Positions 9,378-18,882 of a stretch of 56,540 bases of DNA are shown here, one piece after another (position 1 is the stretch's first letter; every line of letters starts with the position of its first letter). The notes beneath the pieces were generated by a model that saw nothing but the letters and a program-made list of their open reading frames with translations, searched no databases and had not been told where the DNA came from. The position numbers and the translations under genes are program-made. The stretch lies in NCBI GenBank assembly GCA_028696995.1, contig JAQVFY010000005.1:1-56540 (forward strand), in the 5' to 3' direction. This stretch comes from Patescibacteria group bacterium (GTDB lineage Bacteria; Patescibacteriota; Patescibacteriia; Patescibacteriales; UBA12465).

Positions 9378-9420
9378 AAAAAGGCTCCTTAGGCACTAGA
9401 CCGTCCGGATCCTCTTTTGT
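9374..9420. terminator. GC-rich hairpin, possible bidirectional terminator
   Basis: AAAAAAAGGCTCC...GGATCCTCTTTT, imperfect stem flanked by A and T tracts. Confidence 0.45.
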
Positions 9421-9485
9421 CTTAATACTAAAATTATAAAGTATTTTTAATAATTTGTCAATAATCTATAATTAAATAAAAAAAT

Positions 9486-10199
9486 ATGAGAAAAAAAATG
9501 ATATTTTCTATTTTACTTATTCCTTTAGCGCTTGGTCTTTCGGCTTGCGCTAAAAAAGAGATGAACAGTGATTATTCATCTGATTTAATAAATAATAATA
9601 TCAATGAGCAGAGCATAGCAGAGATTGATAATAATTTAACTAATAATTTAAATAATAATATGAATCAAGAAATCTTAAAAAAATATTCTCAAGCTGAGTT
9701 TCAAACTAGTTTAGGGAATTTTACTATTGAGTTTTTTAACGACAAAATGCCAATAACTGTGGCTAACTTTTTGAATTTAGCTGATAGTGGTTATTTTGAT
9801 GGAATAAAATTTCATCGAGTTATTAAAGATTTTATGATTCAAGGAGGGGATCCTTTAACTAAAGATGATAATCAAATGAGTTTATGGGGGACTGGTGGTC
9901 CTGGTTATGCTATTCCTGATGAACATGTTGCTGACCCAGAATTAAGTAACATTGTTGGAACAATTTCTATGGCCAACTCTGGGCCAAATTCGGGTGGCTC
10001 TCAATTCTTTATTAATGTTGCTGATAATTCATTTTTAGATTTTGATAAAGAGCCACTGACTTCCAAGCATCCGGTTTTTGGCAAGGTTATAGGAGGAATG
10101 GATGTCGTTAATAAGATTTCGCAGGTAAAAACATTGATGCCAGGGCGTTTGGATAGACCAGAAATTCCAGTTGTTATTGAAAAAATAAATTTAAAATAA
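9486..10199 (+). CDS. Lipoprotein cyclophilin-type peptidyl-prolyl isomerase
   Basis: LGLSAC lipobox; FHRVIKDFMIQGGDP, GGSQFFINVAD. Confidence 0.93.
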   Translation: MRKKMIFSILLIPLALGLSACAKKEMNSDYSSDLINNNINEQSIAEIDNNLTNNLNNNMNQEILKKYSQAEFQTSLGNFTIEFFNDKMPITVANFLNLADSGYFDGIKFHRVIKDFMIQGGDPLTKDDNQMSLWGTGGPGYAIPDEHVADPELSNIVGTISMANSGPNSGGSQFFINVADNSFLDFDKEPLTSKHPVFGKVIGGMDVVNKISQVKTLMPGRLDRPEIPVVIEKINLK

Positions 10200-10200
10200 T

Positions 10201-11352
10201 ATGCAAGTTTATTTAGATAATTCCGCTACAACTAAAATTGACAAGAGAGTCTTGAAAAAAATGAGACCATATTTTGAAGATAAATATGGCAATGCTTCCT
10301 CTATTCATTTTATGGGGCAGGAAAATAATATTAAAATTGCGAGATGTAAAAAGGAAATTTCTAAAATTTTAAAAGGGATGGCGGATAATATTATTTTTAC
10401 TTCTTCGGCTACTGAGGCTAATAATTTAATTATAAAAGGAGTGATGCGGGCTAATCGTGGTAAAGGGAATCATTTTTTAATTTCAGCTATTGAACATCCT
10501 TGTGTTTTATCTTCGGGTCGGGAATTATTGGATGAGGGCTTTACTTTTGATTATATTTCGGTTGATGAAAGGGGAATTTTGGATTTAAAGGATTTAAAGA
10601 AAAAAATAAAACCGGAAACTGTTTTGATTTCGGTTATGGCAGTAAATAATGAAATTGGGACTATTCAGCCCATAGAAGAGATTGGAAAAATAGCCAAAGA
10701 AAAGGGAATATATTTTCATGCTGATGCTGTTCAGGCAGTGCCATATTTAAAAATTAATATTAAAAAATGGGGTGTAGATTTTTTATCTCTTTCAGCTCAT
10801 AAATTTTACGGTCCACAAGGAATGGGCTTAGCTTATGTTAATAGAGATATAAAAATAAAACCAATTATTGTTGGTGGCGGGCAGGAAGATGGTTTAAGGG
10901 CCGGGACATATAATATGGCGGGAATTGTTGGCATGACTGAGGCTTTAAAATTGGCTTATTCGGAAAGAAGTGAATATGTAAAAAAAGTTAAATCTTTACG
11001 AGATTATTTTTGGAAGGAGGTAGCTAAAAAAATAAAAAATATTCGTCTTAATGGAGATTTAAAAAATAGAGTAGAAAATAATTTGAATATTATGTTTGAG
11101 GGCGTAGAGGGGGAGGCGATTTTAATTGATTTGTCTGTTGCTGGGATTTGTGTTTCCACTGGCTCAGCTTGTTCAGCTCAAAATTTAAAAGTCTCTTCAG
11201 TGATTACTGCCATTGGGATTGATCCGAGATATATGAATAGCAATGTTAGATTTACTTGGGGTCGATATAATAATAAAAAAGAAGTTGATTATGTTATTAA
11301 TAAATTAGTTAAAACGGTGGAGAGGTTGAGGAAGTTTAGTGTAATAAAATAA
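10201..11352 (+). CDS. Cysteine desulfurase (NifS/IscS family)
   Basis: YLDNSATTKID, HADAVQAVPY, SLSAHKFYGPQGMG PLP Lys, STGSACSAQ catalytic Cys. Confidence 0.95.
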   Translation: MQVYLDNSATTKIDKRVLKKMRPYFEDKYGNASSIHFMGQENNIKIARCKKEISKILKGMADNIIFTSSATEANNLIIKGVMRANRGKGNHFLISAIEHPCVLSSGRELLDEGFTFDYISVDERGILDLKDLKKKIKPETVLISVMAVNNEIGTIQPIEEIGKIAKEKGIYFHADAVQAVPYLKINIKKWGVDFLSLSAHKFYGPQGMGLAYVNRDIKIKPIIVGGGQEDGLRAGTYNMAGIVGMTEALKLAYSERSEYVKKVKSLRDYFWKEVAKKIKNIRLNGDLKNRVENNLNIMFEGVEGEAILIDLSVAGICVSTGSACSAQNLKVSSVITAIGIDPRYMNSNVRFTWGRYNNKKEVDYVINKLVKTVERLRKFSVIK

Positions 11353-11363
11353 AATTATATTAT

Positions 11364-11948
11364 ATGAAGGCAATTATCTTTGATTTTGATGGAGTTATTG
11401 GGGACACTAAAGAATTAAATTATCTAATTGTTAAAATAATTAATCCAAATTTAAGTATTGAAGATTTTGAAAAACATCATAACGGCAACGTCATAGAGGA
11501 GCCGTTATTTGAAATTCCGGAGGACTTTTTTGAAATTCAAAGAGATGAGTTCACTAAAAATAATTTATTTCCGTTATTGGATGAAATTAGATATCTTTCT
11601 GATAAGTATTCGTTATTTATAGTTTCTAGCGGAAGGGAGGATAATCTGAATTATTTTTTAAAATTAGGGGAAATTGATTCTTGTTTTAAGGAGGTTTTGG
11701 GGTGTCAATTTTCTTCTTCTAAAATAAAGAAAATTGAATATTTATTGGATAAATATAGTTTAAAGAAAAACGAAGTTTTGTTTATAACTGACACCATCGG
11801 AGATTTAAAAGAGGCTAAAATAGCTGGAATTGAGAGCATCGCTGTGTCATGGGGTTATCATCATGAAGATTTGTTAAAAACTGAAAAGCCTTTTCAAGTA
11901 ATTCATAATTTTGAAGAATTAAAGGGCTTAATTGATTATTTAGAATAG
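11364..11948 (+). CDS. HAD-superfamily hydrolase
   Basis: IFDFDGVIGDT, VSSGR, FITDTIGDLKEAKIAG. Confidence 0.88.
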   Translation: MKAIIFDFDGVIGDTKELNYLIVKIINPNLSIEDFEKHHNGNVIEEPLFEIPEDFFEIQRDEFTKNNLFPLLDEIRYLSDKYSLFIVSSGREDNLNYFLKLGEIDSCFKEVLGCQFSSSKIKKIEYLLDKYSLKKNEVLFITDTIGDLKEAKIAGIESIAVSWGYHHEDLLKTEKPFQVIHNFEELKGLIDYLE

Positions 11949-11991
11949 AATAATTGAGTAATTGAGAGAGAGGTATTTTTTAAAATGATTT

Positions 11992-12102
11992 TCATAAAGG
12001 GATTTTAATGTTTTTTAGTTTTGGATTAGTAATATGAGTATAGATTTGAGTGGTGCGAATATTTTGATGACCGAGTAATTCTTGAACATAATGTTGCTTA
12101 CT
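11992..12102 (-). pseudogene. 3' remnant of a tyrosine recombinase (XerC/D-like integrase)
   Basis: Minus-strand translation KQHYVQELLGHQNIRTTQIYTHITNPKLKNIKIPL*: LLGH and IYTH catalytic motifs with native stop; similarity ends at a GC-rich palindromic junction. Confidence 0.8.
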
Positions 12103-12225
12103 TCGCTAGCGCTTCGCGAGCCTCATATTTTACATAACAGCTTTAGATATTACCGTTATTTAAAAGTAAAATTTTATTTTTTAATTAATATTTTAGCAAT
12201 GTTAATTGTTAAAAGTCTAAAAATT

Positions 12226-12480
12226 ATGAAAGAGATTCAACAAAGTTTTGAAAAAGTAATCAATACGGATCAAGAGATCAATGGGGTTGAGATTGATGGT
12301 CGGTTTTATACAGTAGAAGAGCTGGCTGAGTTGAGACCGATTATTCTTAAAATCGCCGGTTTTATCAAGGAAGAAATAACAAAGGTTATTCCGGCAGACC
12401 AACTACTCCCTGGAACAAATTATTTAGATTTGATCAAAAAACTAATAATTGCTTGTAGTAATAAAATTAAAAATGAATAA
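12226..12480 (+). CDS. Hypothetical protein (~84 aa; likely start 12226, not 12082)
   Basis: MKEIQQSFEKVINTDQEINGVEIDGRFYTVEELAELRP...; upstream part of the listed ORF is antisense to the integrase relic. Confidence 0.55.
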   Translation: MKEIQQSFEKVINTDQEINGVEIDGRFYTVEELAELRPIILKIAGFIKEEITKVIPADQLLPGTNYLDLIKKLIIACSNKIKNE

Positions 12481-12514
12481 ATCTTTTAGATAATTGGTGT
12501 ATTGTGAGTGATTT

Positions 12515-12545
12515 AACAAATCCTATCTTTGGATTTGTTTTTTTT
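12515..12545 (+). terminator. Rho-independent terminator
   Basis: AACAAATCC-TATCTTT-GGATTTGTT followed by T tract. Confidence 0.8.
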
Positions 12546-12621
12546 ATAAAAAAGTATATAATATAACTATTAAAATTAATTAGCCAATCGATTTTTTATC
12601 AATCGAAAAAGCTTTAAGCAT

Positions 12622-13059
12622 ATGTCATTAAATTATACTAAAAAGACCATGAAACACTTTCTTCATCCTAAAAACATTGGGGAAATAAAAAAAGCTGATG
12701 CTGTGGCTGAGGTAGGAAATATGGTTTGTGGAGATCAATTATCTTTTTCTATTAAGGTTAAAGATGGTAAAATCAAAGATATTAAGTTCCTTTCCTTTGG
12801 TTGTGCTTCTAATATAGCCACCGCTTCGGTTATGACCGAGATGGTTAAAGGTATGACCCTAGAGGAAGCTCAGAAATTTGATTGGAATAAAATTGTAAAA
12901 AAATTAGATGGATTACCTCGGCAAAAGATTCATTGCTCAGTTTTAGCGGTAGAAGGTTTACGCGAGGTTATTTCAGCTTATTATAAAAAACATCCAGAAA
13001 TCTTTACTAAAAATAAAGGAAAAAAAGAGACCGTCTCTAAAATTAAAAAAATAAAATGA
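12622..13059 (+). CDS. IscU/NifU-like Fe-S cluster scaffold protein
   Basis: NYTKKTMKHFLHPKNIGEI, GNMVCGDQLSFSIKV, FGCASNIATASVMTEM, KIHCSVLAVEGL. Confidence 0.93.
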   Translation: MSLNYTKKTMKHFLHPKNIGEIKKADAVAEVGNMVCGDQLSFSIKVKDGKIKDIKFLSFGCASNIATASVMTEMVKGMTLEEAQKFDWNKIVKKLDGLPRQKIHCSVLAVEGLREVISAYYKKHPEIFTKNKGKKETVSKIKKIK

Positions 13060-13817
13060 ATAAAATTTATTTTTATATCATAATCGCTTCAGTGATAACG
13101 TCGTTATTGTCTTTTGTTGGTGTTTTATTCCTCAGCTTTTCTATTAAAAAACTTAAAAAGATAGTAATGTTTTTAGTTTCTTTATCAGCTGGAGCCTTAT
13201 TAGGTGGAGCTTTTTTGCACTTAATCCCCGAAGCTTTAGAAGAAGTTGATCATCATAGCAATATGGTTTGGTTTGGCATCTTGGGTGGTATAATTTTATT
13301 TTTTATATTAGAAAAAATAATTCATTGGCGTCATTGTCATGAGATAACTTGTGATGAGCATCCTCATCCCATAGGAGTTATGAATCTGGTAGGAGATGGT
13401 TTGCATAATTTGATAGATGGCATGGTTATTGCCGGTGCTTTTTTAGTAGATATTCGTTTAGGAGTTTTAACTACCGTGGCTGTTATTACCCATGAGATTC
13501 CTCAGGAAATAGGTGATTTTGGAGTATTGATTCATGCTGGCTATTCTGTCAAAAAGGCTCTTTTTTACAATTTTATTTCAGCTTCATTTTCTATCTTAGG
13601 TGCTATTATTGTTATTTTATTAGGGACTTATTTAGATGGCTTTGTAGAGTTTATTATTCCTATAACCGCTGGTGGTTTTATTTATATTGCTTCATCTGAT
13701 TTAATCCCTGAGCTTAAAAAGGAAATTAGAATTAATAAAAGCTTAAAACAATTATTAGGGATAATTATTGGTCTTGGAATTATGATAGTTCTCAATTCAT
13801 TTTTTCATGTTCATTAG
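13056..13817 (+). CDS. ZIP-family metal transporter
   Basis: GAFLHLIPEALEE, GDGLHNLIDGMVIAGAF, THEIPQEIGDFGVL. Confidence 0.9.
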   Translation: MNKIYFYIIIASVITSLLSFVGVLFLSFSIKKLKKIVMFLVSLSAGALLGGAFLHLIPEALEEVDHHSNMVWFGILGGIILFFILEKIIHWRHCHEITCDEHPHPIGVMNLVGDGLHNLIDGMVIAGAFLVDIRLGVLTTVAVITHEIPQEIGDFGVLIHAGYSVKKALFYNFISASFSILGAIIVILLGTYLDGFVEFIIPITAGGFIYIASSDLIPELKKEIRINKSLKQLLGIIIGLGIMIVLNSFFHVH

Positions 13818-13831
13818 TTCTATTTAAAGAA

Positions 13832-14932
13832 ATGTTAAATAAATTAAAATATTATTTTTTAAAATTTGATTGGCTTATTTTTTCGGCGATATTATTATTG
13901 TCGCTTTTTGGTCTGATTGAAATTTATAGTATTGCCTTAGGACAAGAAACTTTGAGTTTATTAAATTTTAAAAAGCAAATCATTGCTATTATTATTGGCT
14001 TGGTTTTATTTTTTACTTTTTCATTTATAGATTATAATTTATTGAAAAGTTTTAATAAAATTATTTATGGCTTTGGTATTCTTTTATTAATTGCTGTTTT
14101 GCTTTTTGGAAAAACTGTTCGAGGGACAACTGGTTGGTTTGATATTTTTGGCTTTAGTTTACAACCAGTAGAATTTATTAAAATTATTTTAATAATATTT
14201 TTAGCTCGATTTTTTTCTAATTCTGCTACGAGAATGCGACCTTTGAAATCTTTGATTTTATCTTTTTTAGGGACTTTTGGTTTTGTATTTTTAGTTCTTC
14301 TGCAACCGGATTTTGGTCCAGCTATTATTTTATTAGCTATTTGGTTTATTATTTTAATATTAGTAGGTTTTAATCGTCGTTATTTTTTAATAATAATTAT
14401 TTCTGTATTTATTGGAGCTTTTTTAGCTTGGAATTTTTATTTTGTAGATTATCAAAAAGATAGAATTTTGACTTTACTTAATCCTGGTCAAAGTTCTTTG
14501 AGCGAGGGTTATAATGTTTCTCAAGCTTTGATTGCTGTTGGCTCGGGTGGAGTCATGGGGCGGGGAGTAGGCTTTGGGTCTCAATCGCAATTAAAATTTT
14601 TACCAGAAGCGCAAAATGACTTTATTTTTTCAGTTATTTCAGAAGAATTAGGATTTTTAGGAGCTGCTTTAGTATTATTTATATTTTTTGTTTTATTTTG
14701 GCGATTACTTTTAGTTATTAGAGGAATTAAAGATGATTTTGCCATTTTTTTTATTTTAGGTGCAATGGTCTTGATTTTTATTCAAATGTTTATTAATATT
14801 GGTATGAATATTGGTATAGTTCCGGTTGTGGGCATTTCTTTGCCCTTTATTAGTTATGGTGGTAGTGCCACTGTAGCTAATTTTATCCTTATGGGAATTA
14901 TCCAAAATATTATAATTAAATCAAAAAGCTAA
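13832..14932 (+). CDS. rodA: RodA/FtsW/SpoVE family (SEDS) protein
   Basis: LQPDFGPAIILL, LPEAQNDFIFSVISEELGFLGA, PFISYGGSA. Confidence 0.9.
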   Translation: MLNKLKYYFLKFDWLIFSAILLLSLFGLIEIYSIALGQETLSLLNFKKQIIAIIIGLVLFFTFSFIDYNLLKSFNKIIYGFGILLLIAVLLFGKTVRGTTGWFDIFGFSLQPVEFIKIILIIFLARFFSNSATRMRPLKSLILSFLGTFGFVFLVLLQPDFGPAIILLAIWFIILILVGFNRRYFLIIIISVFIGAFLAWNFYFVDYQKDRILTLLNPGQSSLSEGYNVSQALIAVGSGGVMGRGVGFGSQSQLKFLPEAQNDFIFSVISEELGFLGAALVLFIFFVLFWRLLLVIRGIKDDFAIFFILGAMVLIFIQMFINIGMNIGIVPVVGISLPFISYGGSATVANFILMGIIQNIIIKSKS

Positions 14933-14975
14933 TTTATTAATTATTTTTAAATATTACTAAATTAATTTCAAACTT

Positions 14976-15590
14976 ATGGAAGCTAAATTACAAGCTAAAA
15001 TTAGAGCTAAGAGTGAAAAGTTGGATCGTGATTACTTGGCGGCAATAGTTTATGGGTCGGGTTCTGAAAATACTTTAATAAAATTAAAGCTCAATGACTT
15101 TATTAAGGTTTATGAACAAGCCGGAGAGTCTAATTTAATTGAATTAGATGTTGAAAGTTTAGGTAAAATTCAAGTTTTAATTAAAGAGTTTCAGAAAGAT
15201 CCAATCAAAGGATCATTTATTCATGTTGATTTTTATAAAGTTGACATGGCTAAGGAAGTTAATGCTGAAATTCCTCTTGAATTTGTGGGTGAATCTCGGG
15301 CAGTTAAGGAGTTAGGAGCTTTATTGATTAAAAATATTGATTCTTTAGAAATAGAATGTTTACCTAAAGATTTGGTGGATCATATCGATGTTGATATTTC
15401 AGGTTTAGAGAATTTTGGTGATCTTATTCAGGTTAAAGATATCAAGGTTTCTTCTGGTTTAAAGATTTTAAATAATTTAGATGATGCCGTCGTTTCTGTT
15501 ACCGAAGCAAAAGAAGAAGTGGTTAAGGAGGAGGTTGTTGTTACTCCTGAGGCAGAAAAAGATAAACCAATAGAAGAAAAGAAAGATTAG
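14976..15590 (+). CDS. rplY: 50S ribosomal protein L25/CTC family
   Basis: IKEFQKDPIKGSFIHVDFYKVDM, VPLEFVGES-like and IEIECLPKDLVDHIDVDIS-like segments. Confidence 0.9.
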   Translation: MEAKLQAKIRAKSEKLDRDYLAAIVYGSGSENTLIKLKLNDFIKVYEQAGESNLIELDVESLGKIQVLIKEFQKDPIKGSFIHVDFYKVDMAKEVNAEIPLEFVGESRAVKELGALLIKNIDSLEIECLPKDLVDHIDVDISGLENFGDLIQVKDIKVSSGLKILNNLDDAVVSVTEAKEEVVKEEVVVTPEAEKDKPIEEKKD

Positions 15591-15635
15591 TTTTTCAATT
15601 TTCATTTTTTAAAAAATATGCTAAAATTTACTGAT

Positions 15636-17699
15636 ATGAATAAAAAAGTAGTTTTAATTTTAGCATTTTTTTTATTGGGAAATTTTGTTTTAAAAGTTCC
15701 TAAATCTTTAGCTTATTATCAAAATATTCCCAATGATCCTTATTTAAATAATCAATGGTATCTGAGCCGAATTGGTTGGACTTCAATTTGGAATAGGAAT
15801 TTTATTGGTAAAAATGTTGTTGTGGCAGTAATTGATTCTGGAATTAATATTGATCATCCAGATTTAGTGGAAAATATTTGGCGCAATAAATTTGAAATTT
15901 TTGATAATAATAAAGATGATGATAATAACGGATTTATTGATGATGTTAATGGCTGGGATTTTGTAAATAATACTCCCGATTCTCGACCAAAAATAGTTCA
16001 AAATGGTGGAGATGATGGTCTCAATCATGGCACGATGATAGCAGGGATTATTGGGGCTGGTATTGATAATGGAATCGGTGTTAGCGGTATTTCTTCTCGA
16101 GTTAAGATAATGTCTTTGCGGGCTTTAAATGAGTTTGGTGAGGGTAATATTAATGATGTTGTTCGGGCTATTGATTATGCTATTAATAATGGAGCTGATA
16201 TTATTAATCTTAGTTTTTCAGGTTTAAATTATAATCAGGGATTTAAAGAGGCGATTGAAAGAGCTTATCAAGCTGGAGTTATTGTGGTAGCAGCTGCTGG
16301 AAACAATGATTCAGATTTAGATGAAAAAGCTTTATACCCAGCTTGTTTTATTGGAAAAAATAATGAGAATATTATTGTTTCCGTAGGGGCTACTGATACT
16401 TTGGATCAGAAGGCTAATTTTTCTTCTTATGGAAAAAAATGTGTTGATATTTCAGCCCCGGGGATTAGTTTTTTTTCAACTTATTTCTATGATTTAGATA
16501 ATGATAAAAATAAATATTATAATGGTTATTGGTCAGGTACTTCTATGTCTTCGGCGGTAATCAGTGGATCCTTAGCTTTAATTAAATCAGCCAATCCCAA
16601 GTTAAATAATCAACAATTATTAGAGGTTTTGTATAAAAGTTCTGATAATATTAATGATTTAAATCCTGGATATATAGATGAATTGGGTAGTGGTCGAGTT
16701 AATTTATCTAGCTCAGTAAATTGGGCTTTAGAAAAATGGGAAAATTTATCAGGTCGTTTTTTATTATTTCCTCAGTCGGATATAAAAAATTATAAAGATA
16801 AATTTGATTCATTTAATTCTATTAGAATTGTAAAAAGTAAAGGAGTGGAGGAAGGTCGTTTCTCAGCTTTTGATATTGGTTTTAATGGTAGTGTTAATAT
16901 GGTGTCTGGAGATTTAGATGGTGACGGTGTAATGGAGTTAATTGTTGGAGCGGGTGAGGGAGGTGGTCCTCATATTAGGATTTTTGATAATCAGGGAATT
17001 TTAAAGGGTCAATTTTTTGCTTACGATTCTAAATTTAGAGGCGGAGTAAATGTTGCTATAGGTGATATTGATGGTGATGGTAAAAATGAAATAATTACCG
17101 CTCCAGGTCCAGGGGGAGGACCACATATTAGGTTTTTTGATGGTTTTGGAAAATTAAAGGGTCAATTTTTTGCTTATGATGCTAAGTTTAGTGGGGGAGT
17201 TAGTTTAGCCGTGGGGGATATAAATGGAGATGAGAAGGCTGAGCTTGTAGTTGTTCCTTATTCTAAGGGTGGAGCACAGATTAAGATTTTTGATGGTTTA
17301 GGGGAACTTAAAAGTCAATTTTTTGCTTATGAAGAAAATTTTTTTGGAGGAGCTCGAGTGCGTTTGGGTGATATTTATGGAAATGATAGTAAGGATAAAA
17401 ATGATATTATAATTTCACCTGGTCCTGGTCGAGAACCAGAAATTAAAATTTTTGATAGTTCTGGAAAAAAATTGCGGGGAATTATGGCTTATGCTGAAAA
17501 ATTTAAGAATGGAGTTAATTTGGCAGTGGGTGATTTAAATAAAGATGGTCTAGATGAAATAATTACTGGAGCTGGCCCTGGAGGGGCTCCTCATGTTCGC
17601 GCTTTTGATGGTAAGGGAGAATTAATGGAATCTTTTTATGGTTTAGAGAATGATTATAAAGGTGGAGTGATGGTAGAATTTATTGAAATTGGGACTTAA
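15636..17699 (+). CDS. Secreted S8 (subtilisin-like) serine protease with C-terminal FG-GAP/VCBS repeats (upstream ATG at 15618 also possible)
   Basis: Signal peptide; VAVIDSGINIDHPD, NHGTMIAGIIG, SGTSMSSAVISG catalytic triad; repeated GDIDGDGKNEIITAPGPGGGPHIRFFD units. Confidence 0.95.
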   Translation: MNKKVVLILAFFLLGNFVLKVPKSLAYYQNIPNDPYLNNQWYLSRIGWTSIWNRNFIGKNVVVAVIDSGINIDHPDLVENIWRNKFEIFDNNKDDDNNGFIDDVNGWDFVNNTPDSRPKIVQNGGDDGLNHGTMIAGIIGAGIDNGIGVSGISSRVKIMSLRALNEFGEGNINDVVRAIDYAINNGADIINLSFSGLNYNQGFKEAIERAYQAGVIVVAAAGNNDSDLDEKALYPACFIGKNNENIIVSVGATDTLDQKANFSSYGKKCVDISAPGISFFSTYFYDLDNDKNKYYNGYWSGTSMSSAVISGSLALIKSANPKLNNQQLLEVLYKSSDNINDLNPGYIDELGSGRVNLSSSVNWALEKWENLSGRFLLFPQSDIKNYKDKFDSFNSIRIVKSKGVEEGRFSAFDIGFNGSVNMVSGDLDGDGVMELIVGAGEGGGPHIRIFDNQGILKGQFFAYDSKFRGGVNVAIGDIDGDGKNEIITAPGPGGGPHIRFFDGFGKLKGQFFAYDAKFSGGVSLAVGDINGDEKAELVVVPYSKGGAQIKIFDGLGELKSQFFAYEENFFGGARVRLGDIYGNDSKDKNDIIISPGPGREPEIKIFDSSGKKLRGIMAYAEKFKNGVNLAVGDLNKDGLDEIITGAGPGGAPHVRAFDGKGELMESFYGLENDYKGGVMVEFIEIGT

Positions 17700-17779
17700 T
17701 TAATTTCGATTATATTTTGGCAAAAACGACCTTTTATGCTATTATATATCTATAAATATTAATAAATTAATAAAATAAT

Positions 17780-17830
17780 ATCTTAAGAATCTCAAGAATC
17801 TTAATAATCTTAAGAATCTCAAGAATCTTA
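17780..17830. repeat. Two direct copies of a 24-bp repeat, 3-bp spacer
   Basis: ATCTTAAGAATCTCAAGAATCTTA at 17780-17803 and 17807-17830. Confidence 0.95.
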
Positions 17831-17839
17831 TCTAATAAT

Positions 17840-18850
17840 ATGTCTGTAATTTTTGATAAAAAAAATATTTTAGTTGTTGGTGGAGCTGGTTTTATCGGTT
17901 CAAATTTATGTGATGAGCTTATTAAAGAAAATAAGGTTATATGCGTAGATGATTTTTCTAGTAGTAATCCTAAAAATATCGATCATTTATTATCTGATCC
18001 TAATTTTGTTTTAATTAATCATGATATGAGTCAGCCCTTGGACTTAGAAAGTCTTGAAGAATTAGATAAATTCAAGATTCCTTTTCAGGGTATTCAGGAA
18101 ATTTATAATTTAGCTTGTCCAATGTCAGCTAAAGATTTTATGAAAAATAGGGAAAGAGTTCTATTGGCTAATTCTTATGTTATTAAAAATGTTTTAGATT
18201 TAGCTTTAAAATATCAAGCTAAGTTTTTACATTTTTCTTCTTCTGTAGTTTATGGTTTAAGAGAGAATTCTTCTATTAATTCCAAAATTGATGAAAAATA
18301 TTTAGGTCAAGTTGATATCTCTAACGATAGAGCCTGTTATGATGAAGGTAAACGTTTCGCTGAGGTTTTTGTTAATACTTATAGGCAAATGTTTCAATTA
18401 GATACTAAGATTATTAGAGTTTTCCGTGTTTATGGTCCTCGAATGACCTTAGGAGATGATCAAATGCTCTCAGATTTTATATTTAATGCTTTAAACAACG
18501 AAGATATAGTTATTTTTGGTGATAAGGATTTCTCTTCTTCTCTTTGTTATGTTGATGATGTTATTGATGCTGCTATTCGAGTTATTCGTTCGGAATTAAG
18601 TGGTCCTTTTAATGTTGGTTCCGAAGAAGATGTTAAACTTTACGATGTCGCTCAAAAAATTATTAAACTGACTGAGTCACAATCAAAAATAGTTTTTGAA
18701 GACAATAAATTATTTATGACGCAATTGAATATTCCAGACACGTATAAAATTAGAAACGAATTAGCCTGGATGCCAGTTGTTACTTTAGAAAATGGTCTTA
18801 AAAAAACTATTTTAGATTTACAGGCTAGTCGACAAAATTTAAATTTTTAA
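17840..18850 (+). CDS. NAD-dependent epimerase/dehydratase (UDP-glucuronate decarboxylase-like SDR)
   Basis: ILVVGGAGFIGSNLCDELI, NLACPMS, SSSVVYG, YDEGKRFAE, RVFRVYGPRM. Confidence 0.9.
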   Translation: MSVIFDKKNILVVGGAGFIGSNLCDELIKENKVICVDDFSSSNPKNIDHLLSDPNFVLINHDMSQPLDLESLEELDKFKIPFQGIQEIYNLACPMSAKDFMKNRERVLLANSYVIKNVLDLALKYQAKFLHFSSSVVYGLRENSSINSKIDEKYLGQVDISNDRACYDEGKRFAEVFVNTYRQMFQLDTKIIRVFRVYGPRMTLGDDQMLSDFIFNALNNEDIVIFGDKDFSSSLCYVDDVIDAAIRVIRSELSGPFNVGSEEDVKLYDVAQKIIKLTESQSKIVFEDNKLFMTQLNIPDTYKIRNELAWMPVVTLENGLKKTILDLQASRQNLNF

Positions 18851-18882
18851 TTATTTAAAAAATATAGAATAAAATTACATAT

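Noticed and set aside
12082-12225. N-terminal part of listed ORF 12082..12480
   Set aside because: It reads antisense through the integrase relic and the GC-rich junction; the plausible start is the ATG at 12226.
17780-17830. Repeat as CRISPR array
   Set aside because: Only two copies with a 3-nt spacer, no cas genes in the window.
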